Part shown: piece after piece, positions 58,792 to 64,000 of the stretch
How the letters are laid out: every line of letters begins with the position of its first letter
How positions within the stretch are numbered: position 1 is the stretch's first letter
Source: Cladocopium goreaui
Taxonomy: Eukaryota; Sar; Dinophyceae; Suessiales; Symbiodiniaceae
Direction of reading: 5' to 3'
Length of the DNA stretch: 64,000 bases
Assembly: GCA_947184155.2 (NCBI GenBank)
Contig: CAMXCT020000471.1
Coordinates: 62,001 to 126,000 of the forward strand
Notes under the pieces: generated by a model
Seen by the model: the letters and a program-made list of their open reading frames with translations, nothing else
The model's database searches: none
What the model was told of the DNA's origin: nothing
Translations under genes and position numbers: made by a program

Positions 58792-58827
58792 GGCAGTTGG
58801 GCAGTTGGGCAGTTGGGCAGTTGGGCA
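58792..58827. repeat. 8-bp tandem repeat (GGCAGTTG)n
   Basis: Four and a half perfect copies. Confidence 0.95.
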
Positions 58828-59017
58828 TTTGCCGCCGGTGTTTGGGGCACTGTAACACTGTACATTGCTGTTTTTTTTGAGCCAACCTTGGTACATTCTG
58901 AGGTAAACTCCAATGGCTGGTTGATCGCGAGAGCTTTTGTCATGGTTTTCTCAAAGGGCGGTAGTTGGTGCAGTCAAGGTGCCAATGGTCGGCTTCCGAT
59001 TCAACTTCCAATTCCAG

Positions 59018-59071
59018 AAGACAACCTCCTGGACTGTGTTTGTGAAAAGGCCGGGGCCGGGGCCCGGCCTG
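59018..59071 (+). CDS. Exon of unassigned downstream gene
   Basis: ATTCCAG acceptor and a consensus GTGAGT donor. Frames: DNLLDCVCEKAGAGARP or KTTSWTVFVKRPGPGPGL; GC-rich, both open. Confidence 0.45.
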
Positions 59072-59138
59072 GTGAGTCCTGGATCCGGCGTCCTGGTAAC
59101 TGTTGGTAGTTTGGGATGCTGATGATTGATGTCTTCAG

Positions 59139-59338
59139 GGGACAAGGCAAGTGAAGCCATGATGGCACACTGTAAATCGGGTATTCTGAGGCGGCGGCCA
59201 AGAAAAATCCTCAGAGATTGGGACTGGGCCTCCATCATCCAGGTGGAGAATGATGAGCTCAGGGAATTGACCTTTGTGATGGAAAACCGAGACATGCCCA
59301 AAACGCTGGTGGAGGACTGCCAGGGTTGGAAGGTGTAG
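59139..59338 (+). CDS. Coding stretch, coiled-coil-like, of downstream gene
   Basis: CTTCAG acceptor: GDKASEAMMAHCKSGILRR, WASIIQVENDELRELTF, VMENRDMPKTLVEDCQGWK and TAG. An internal donor (CATCCAG then GTGGAG) with frame SEAAAKKNPQRLGLG is an alternative for the first part. Confidence 0.5.
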
Positions 59339-59844
59339 AACATGACTTAAATATGACCAGACGACGCAAAGAATTTGGGTCAAGTTGGTCAGGTTCGATG
59401 GAATCAGGCCCTGGGTTCTATGAAATTTCACTATCCCAGCTTTTGGGGTCATGGCACAGGTTCCTGGTACATGCATCTGACTCAATCAATGCTGGACTTG
59501 GCTCAGCATTCATGACAACCTGTGAAATTAAGCGAGTTCCTCCGAGTTGCAATACAATCTGAGTCCCCAATTCTGCGGAGCATTGTCAACCTGAGATATA
59601 TTAAGGTGGCTCGTCAAGTGACAATGCGTACCCCATTAAGCCTCCACAACTGGCATGGGTTTGCCAAGAAAAGCACCAAAATTTGATGATATTCGATTCC
59701 TTATCATCAGTTTCAACATGTTTCAACCATCCAAATGGCATGAAATGGTATAAAGATTGGGTATCACATGGTATCATTTTCAGACCTCAAATGACCCCAA
59801 TGATCCTCCAATTTCAATCCATTTTCAACCATTCCGTTCCACAG

Positions 59845-59943
59845 GAGCAGCGTGGCGACTTGTCCCACCGGAGTTGTGCATCGGATTTGGAGCGGCAGGT
59901 GGATCTAGAAAGGGACGGCGACGTCACCGAAGTTATGGCTATA
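59845..59943 (+). CDS. Exon of downstream coiled-coil gene
   Basis: TCCACAG acceptor: EQRGDLSHRSCASDLERQV, then DLERDGDVTEVMAI and a GTATAT donor (or GTGGAT at 59898). Confidence 0.55.
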
Positions 59944-60563
59944 GTATATGAGGGGAGTCATCCCAAATAACAGTATTTCAGATTTGGTGAAGAATTGAAT
60001 AAGTTAGCCAGATAATATCAATTGGAGAACGATCGTGACATGGAAATTTCTGATTCCACCTCTTGATGGACAGATGTTTCGTCTTTTTTTTTGGGCTTTG
60101 GTGTAGGTCCGTATTTTGTTGATCCAAAAATGAAGGGCTCCACATAACGACGCTTTCGTTTACTCGAATGGTAAGGACGCAGCAAGCCGCGTCAATAGGA
60201 CCATAGGGACCCTATGACTTTGATCATTGAGGATGAACATTTCGGAGCGCTCACATGGACTGGGACTGGTTTGTACACGACTGTAGAAAAATGATCAAGC
60301 ATGTAGAAAGTCTTTTACCAATGCAGTGACTAGTTATGACATGTTATGACATGATGACCAGTTTCTCTATTTTAACTTTGAGTTGGGTCATTCGGAAGCT
60401 GTTGCGCCTCTGGAAAACTGTTTACTGGGCCATTGGGTTACAAAAGATTGAAAGGCAATGACAAGCATTTATTGTCAGACACTCTGCGCCAATTCTTGGG
60501 TCTTAGTCACCAGATGATGGGTTTCCATTTACACATGGACCAGACATCGGCAGACATCGGCAG

Positions 60564-60611
60564 ACGCCCAGCTTTCACAACCAGGCGGAATTTTCCGAGC
60601 ACAAGCAACAG
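60564..60611 (+). CDS. Exon of downstream coiled-coil gene
   Basis: TCGGCAG acceptor, 16 codons TPSFHNQAEFSEHKQQ, GTCGGC donor. Confidence 0.5.
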
Positions 60612-60669
60612 GTCGGCCCAGATCCCTGGAGACTGGTAACCTCACCTTAGACCCGCTTGGGTCTTCTGA

Positions 60670-60776
60670 TACCCTCTGGCAAACATACAAAAAGCTATTG
60701 AAAATGGCCATTTATAGTGAGTTTTCCCATTAAAAATGGTGATTTTCCATAGCTATGTTAGTCATTACCAGAGGGT
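60670..60776. repeat. Family-1 element
   Basis: TACCCTCTGGCAAACATAC to TTAGTCATTACCAGAGGGTA. Confidence 0.9.
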
Positions 60777-60888
60777 AACTTTTACTCGCGTTGTGTTTTT
60801 TCATGTTGCTTACGTCAGCAGGTCAGCATTTTAAAGGATGGTTTCAAGATGTTTCAGTCGTTTCCAGTCCATGGATGATTCTTTGCAG

Positions 60889-60969
60889 GTTGCATATGGC
60901 CCATATGGCCCATATGGCCCATATGGCACATATGGCATTGTCTCATGCTCGGGACATCTCGGAAGCCTT
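60889..60969 (+). CDS. Exon with internal 9-bp repeats
   Basis: TTTGCAG acceptor and GTAAAT donor. It begins with CATATGGCC repeated about five times, giving (HMA)n then LSHARDISEA, or (YGP)n in the other frame. Confidence 0.45.
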
Positions 60970-61197
60970 GTAAATCCTACAGTTTAGTGAAAATTTTTCC
61001 CTAGTTGAAATACATTGAAATACAATCAGTTGGGGGCGAATCCCCATTGTTGGACACAACCATATTGGTTGATGTTGGTTGTTTAATTCCTTTTAACTTG
61101 CTTATCTATACCATAGATTTTCCATAGATTTTCCACGATATCATAGACACAATCCCATCATATGCATCCCTAGTTTTGTTGGTCAACCTTCCCATAG

Positions 61198-61262
61198 GTG
61201 GAGCGGCGATTGGCAGAGAGGCTAGCGTTCCACCTTTGTTACGGTGGGTTCCGGGGTTTCTG
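61198..61262 (+). CDS. Exon of downstream coiled-coil gene
   Basis: CCATAG acceptor: VERRLAERLAFHLCYGGF. Right edge approximate. Confidence 0.45.
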
Positions 61263-62080
61263 GCGCTGGACAAAAAATGGTGAAGAAATCATCATCCCCC
61301 ATAGGGTTTCATTGAACATTAGTGATAAATTGGGGGAATCCCAAAAATGGTTGGTTTATAATTTGTAATGGAACATCCTATGAAAACGGATGATTTTGAG
61401 GAAACCTCCATATGTCCATATGTTGAAAATTGTTGAAATATATCCCAATATTTAGTGGACCAAATTTTTGACATCAATTGAACGCTGATTCAATGCCTCT
61501 ATCAAGTGTTTCGGACTCATTGTCTGCAGGCAGGTTGATAGTTTTGGTGCGCGATTGAAATTGGATAAGTTATGAAGCTATCATTCCCATATATTCCCAG
61601 TAATTGCCAATATGATCCCTATTTCATTTGATTTGATCTTTCAAAACGGATTAAAAGACTGTTGGTGCGACCAACGTCAGGTCTACTGTGAAAGGACCGA
61701 ACAAGGCTGGTGACTTACAACGCTGGAGCACCGGCGTTACTTCCTCACAATACTCATCACCCAGTGGTACAGTTTCTGGCTTAAGCCCCTGTTTCTGATG
61801 CTCATCACGTCCCTTAAATCTGCCCAGTGGATATAGTGTTGCTGTTGTGTTTTCCCAATATTAATGTTGGTGATTCTCCTGAAAACATATCATAAACATA
61901 GTTGGTATTTTTTCCACTTCGAATGAGGCAAAATAGATTCAGACGTAACCCTGTTGTTTGCTTATAAAATGTCATTTTTACACACATCGGTGAGTTTGAA
62001 ATTCGGATACTCAATCCATCTCAATCCCATCCACTGATCATGATTTCCTTGTGACTTCATGGCTTCAAACCCATGTCGAG

Positions 62081-62122
62081 GCGTCCCGCGTGGCAGAGTT
62101 GCAAGAGCAGTACAGGACTGGC
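62081..62122 (+). CDS. Exon of downstream coiled-coil gene
   Basis: GTCGAG acceptor: ASRVAELQEQYRTGL, a heptad-like piece. Confidence 0.45.
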
Positions 62123-62280
62123 TTGATTATAGATGGCAACCATGGGGTAGATAGGTCGTTTTGTCGATAGGTAGATAGATACATGATATAGTTGTTTAGA
62201 TGATTTTAGATGTGTAGATGTTTATATTGATGGTTATAGATGTATGGATGTATAGACGTACCTGGATGTATCATGACGTG

Positions 62281-62332
62281 TACGCTTTGGTAATCAAACA
62301 TAGCCATGGAACCCCACAAATTTTGATAGGTG
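62281..62332. repeat. Family-1 element, left remnant
   Basis: TACGCTTTGGTAATCAAACA followed by TAGCCATGGAA, subfamily-B-like. Confidence 0.5.
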
Positions 62333-62592
62333 TACAACATCATTCATCATATTGGTAATATATCTGATAGAATATGTTTTTGCTTTGCTTGTCTTCACAC
62401 ACTGTATAGAGATGTATGTTTGATGTGCATTTAATATGTAATAATTTCTAAATGTCTGTAGAATGTGTATGTGTCTACACACACATATATATATATATGT
62501 GGCAGGGACCTTTGGGGTCTATTTCGTTCCTCCTCGCACAAACGTAATCAAACGTCATTCTATATGCATATATACTATATACACAAGTAAAT

Positions 62593-63654
62593 ATGTCTAC
62601 ATGTGTGTACAAGTTCAACAGAAAGTCGCAATTTTTCCCTTGCCCCTCAACCTGCGCAGCGTCCGTTTTCTGCTCCAAGAGATGCTGTCACCAGCACGCG
62701 CGAACGCACGCCAATTTGAACTCTGGGCAGAAGAGTCCTCCAGTGTCAATTGTGTTGCTTTCCATCCCTGCAAGCTACAAAGTTTTGGAATGTGCATGCA
62801 AGTTTGGGACTCTTGTGCGCTCATGCATGGGAATGTTTTGGTTGTCAGGAGTTTGTATTTGTTCAACTGGTTGCAATCTTAGTAATAAGCATAGTTTTAA
62901 AGAAAAAACCTTAAAGGAACCTCATGGGCATGTAACACAAGCAACAAAGCAATGCAAACATGTTCCACCACTTCCACCTGTAGTGATGAAGAGGGAGGGT
63001 GATGGCGGCCAACCCCCTTCATTTTGTCATACTCATCACTTCATTGTTTTTGGCCCCGCTGTCGTCCCCTCTCAGGATCCTTTGAATGAAGAAGAGTTGC
63101 AAAAGCAGACCTTGGACCTCTTGGTGAACTTTGCATACAGGCTGCAGATGGATGGCCTGATGCCTGACCTGCCAGAACAGCCACCAGGTGAGCCCAGTAG
63201 TGGATCTGGTTTTCTGCGAGAAGTGGAAGGTTCTAAAGCCAAACACCCAGGTGCACCACTACTTGAAGCTTCTATGGCAATGGCACCTGGCCCAAGTCCA
63301 GGTATCTGCGCGTCTTCACCAGCCAGTGCAACTACGGTTTTGCCAGTTCAACCTGATGTTGGTTTGTTGGCACCTGCCACTCCTGAAGTACCCCCTCTGA
63401 GGCTTCAGCAGCATGCATCCCCAAAGAACTACCTGGTCCAGTTCCAGAAGCAATGGGGGAGGTTGACCTGTACTCCTGACCAGGTGAAGAAGCTTCTTTA
63501 TTGCACCAAACAAAAAGGCTCTCAAGCTTCGACTGGGCCGTCCTCTACTCAAGATGTATCTGATAGGAAATTCATACATTTTCTCAAGCATCATATGTTT
63601 CTATGGTTTTGCTTTCTGTGTGTGGGATTCAAGTTTCTTGATCTATGCATTTAG
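62593..63654 (+). CDS. 353-codon open frame, unknown protein
   Basis: The longest frame in the window. The part with clear exon signals is 63076-63187 (CCTCTCAG acceptor, GTGAGC donor): DPLNEEELQKQTLDLLVNF, then AYRLQMDGLMPDLPEQPP. It continues with a Pro/Ser/Ala-rich linker (PGPSPGICASSPASATT) and QFQKQWGRLTCTPDQVKK. Codon use is less GC-biased at the third base than in the exons upstream. It may be a single long exon, a retrocopied gene or an element-derived frame. No domain recognised. Confidence 0.45.
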   Translation: MSTCVYKFNRKSQFFPCPSTCAASVFCSKRCCHQHARTHANLNSGQKSPPVSIVLLSIPASYKVLECACKFGTLVRSCMGMFWLSGVCICSTGCNLSNKHSFKEKTLKEPHGHVTQATKQCKHVPPLPPVVMKREGDGGQPPSFCHTHHFIVFGPAVVPSQDPLNEEELQKQTLDLLVNFAYRLQMDGLMPDLPEQPPGEPSSGSGFLREVEGSKAKHPGAPLLEASMAMAPGPSPGICASSPASATTVLPVQPDVGLLAPATPEVPPLRLQQHASPKNYLVQFQKQWGRLTCTPDQVKKLLYCTKQKGSQASTGPSSTQDVSDRKFIHFLKHHMFLWFCFLCVGFKFLDLCI

Positions 63655-63670
63655 TATTGTTCATTCTCAG

Positions 63671-63875
63671 GTACCAGAGTTCGTGCCTCCTCGAGGAACT
63701 TCTAGTGGAGGTTGGTTCAGGAAAGTTTCTGGGCTAGTAGTTGCTTGGAAGCTTGGAGAAGCGCACAGGATGAGATGCCTACTATAACGATGGGAAGAGG
63801 TTTCACGGGTGAAGGCGTATGTGGCAGCTTTGGTGGGCTACGTCAAAAAGTGTGGATGGCAAAAGAACTTGGAGG
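63671..63875 (+). CDS. Continuation with an in-frame stop
   Basis: TTCTCAG acceptor: VPEFVPPRGTSSGGWFRKV, SGLVVAWKLGEAHRMRCLL, TAA at 63785-63787, then in the same frame RWEEVSRVKAYVAALVGYV, KKCGWQKNLE to a GTGAGT donor. Either decayed, or a small intron removes the stop. Confidence 0.4.
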
Positions 63876-64000
63876 GTGAGTATGGCTTGAACACTTGTAC
63901 TCGCCTAAGATCTTACTGACTCCAGCAAAGCCTGGGTGGTTAAAAAAAACTTATATCAAACTATCAAACAGTAAGAATTTCAATTCTGTTTCTAAATTGA

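Noticed and set aside
58711..59109. 132-codon + strand frame taken as one exon
   Set aside because: It runs through an 8-bp tandem repeat and an intron-like stretch; only its first part and the 59018-59071 part have exon signals.

Overview
This is a eukaryotic nuclear window, most probably from a dinoflagellate of the Symbiodiniaceae/Suessiales type. The case rests on four things seen in the sequence. Coding is carried in very short exons (15 to about 200 nt) separated by introns of a few hundred to several thousand bases. Donor sites are a mix of GT, GC and GA, while acceptors are almost always AG followed by G. All supported genes lie on the + strand. The introns are packed with short inverted-repeat elements that look like introners or MITEs. 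The lineage is inference; the splice pattern and the repeats are observed. No rRNA, tRNA, CRISPR or bacterial-style feature was seen.

Layout. 2-307 is an open reading frame ending in TAG, the 3' end of an unidentified gene. About 1170-4490 is the C-terminal half of a type-B carboxylesterase/cholinesterase-like gene. From about 6.4 kb to 33.5 kb there are some forty short coding exons on the + strand that I cannot assign to a family. They belong to one large gene or a few in a row, and the last ones (32581-32624 and 33339-33483) read into a hydrophobic, membrane-like end with a stop. Exons at 34.1-35.7 kb may be another gene or the 5' part of the next one.

The best-resolved gene is 36441-55064. 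Splicing 27 small exons gives a continuous coiled-coil protein with the trichohyalin-plectin-homology signature of CFAP210 (CCDC173), a microtubule inner protein of ciliary doublets. It ends with the family-like string NVIPLIK then ELRDFRKRV. Downstream (55.3-62.1 kb) are exons of another, coiled-coil-rich gene. The window closes with a 353-codon open frame at 62593-63654 and a further exon that has an in-frame stop.

Non-coding content. At least twenty full or partial copies of one roughly 105-bp inverted repeat (ends TACCCTCTGGTAA / TTACCAGAGGGTA) lie in introns, with three other short repeat families of the same style, one of them interrupted by the first. There is a 0.74-kb (GTT)n tract directly before a 3' splice site, and several short-period tandem arrays. 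The rest of the intron space is AT-rich with many (TA)n tracts. Exon coordinates come from reading frames and splice motifs by eye; where frames are ambiguous this is stated.
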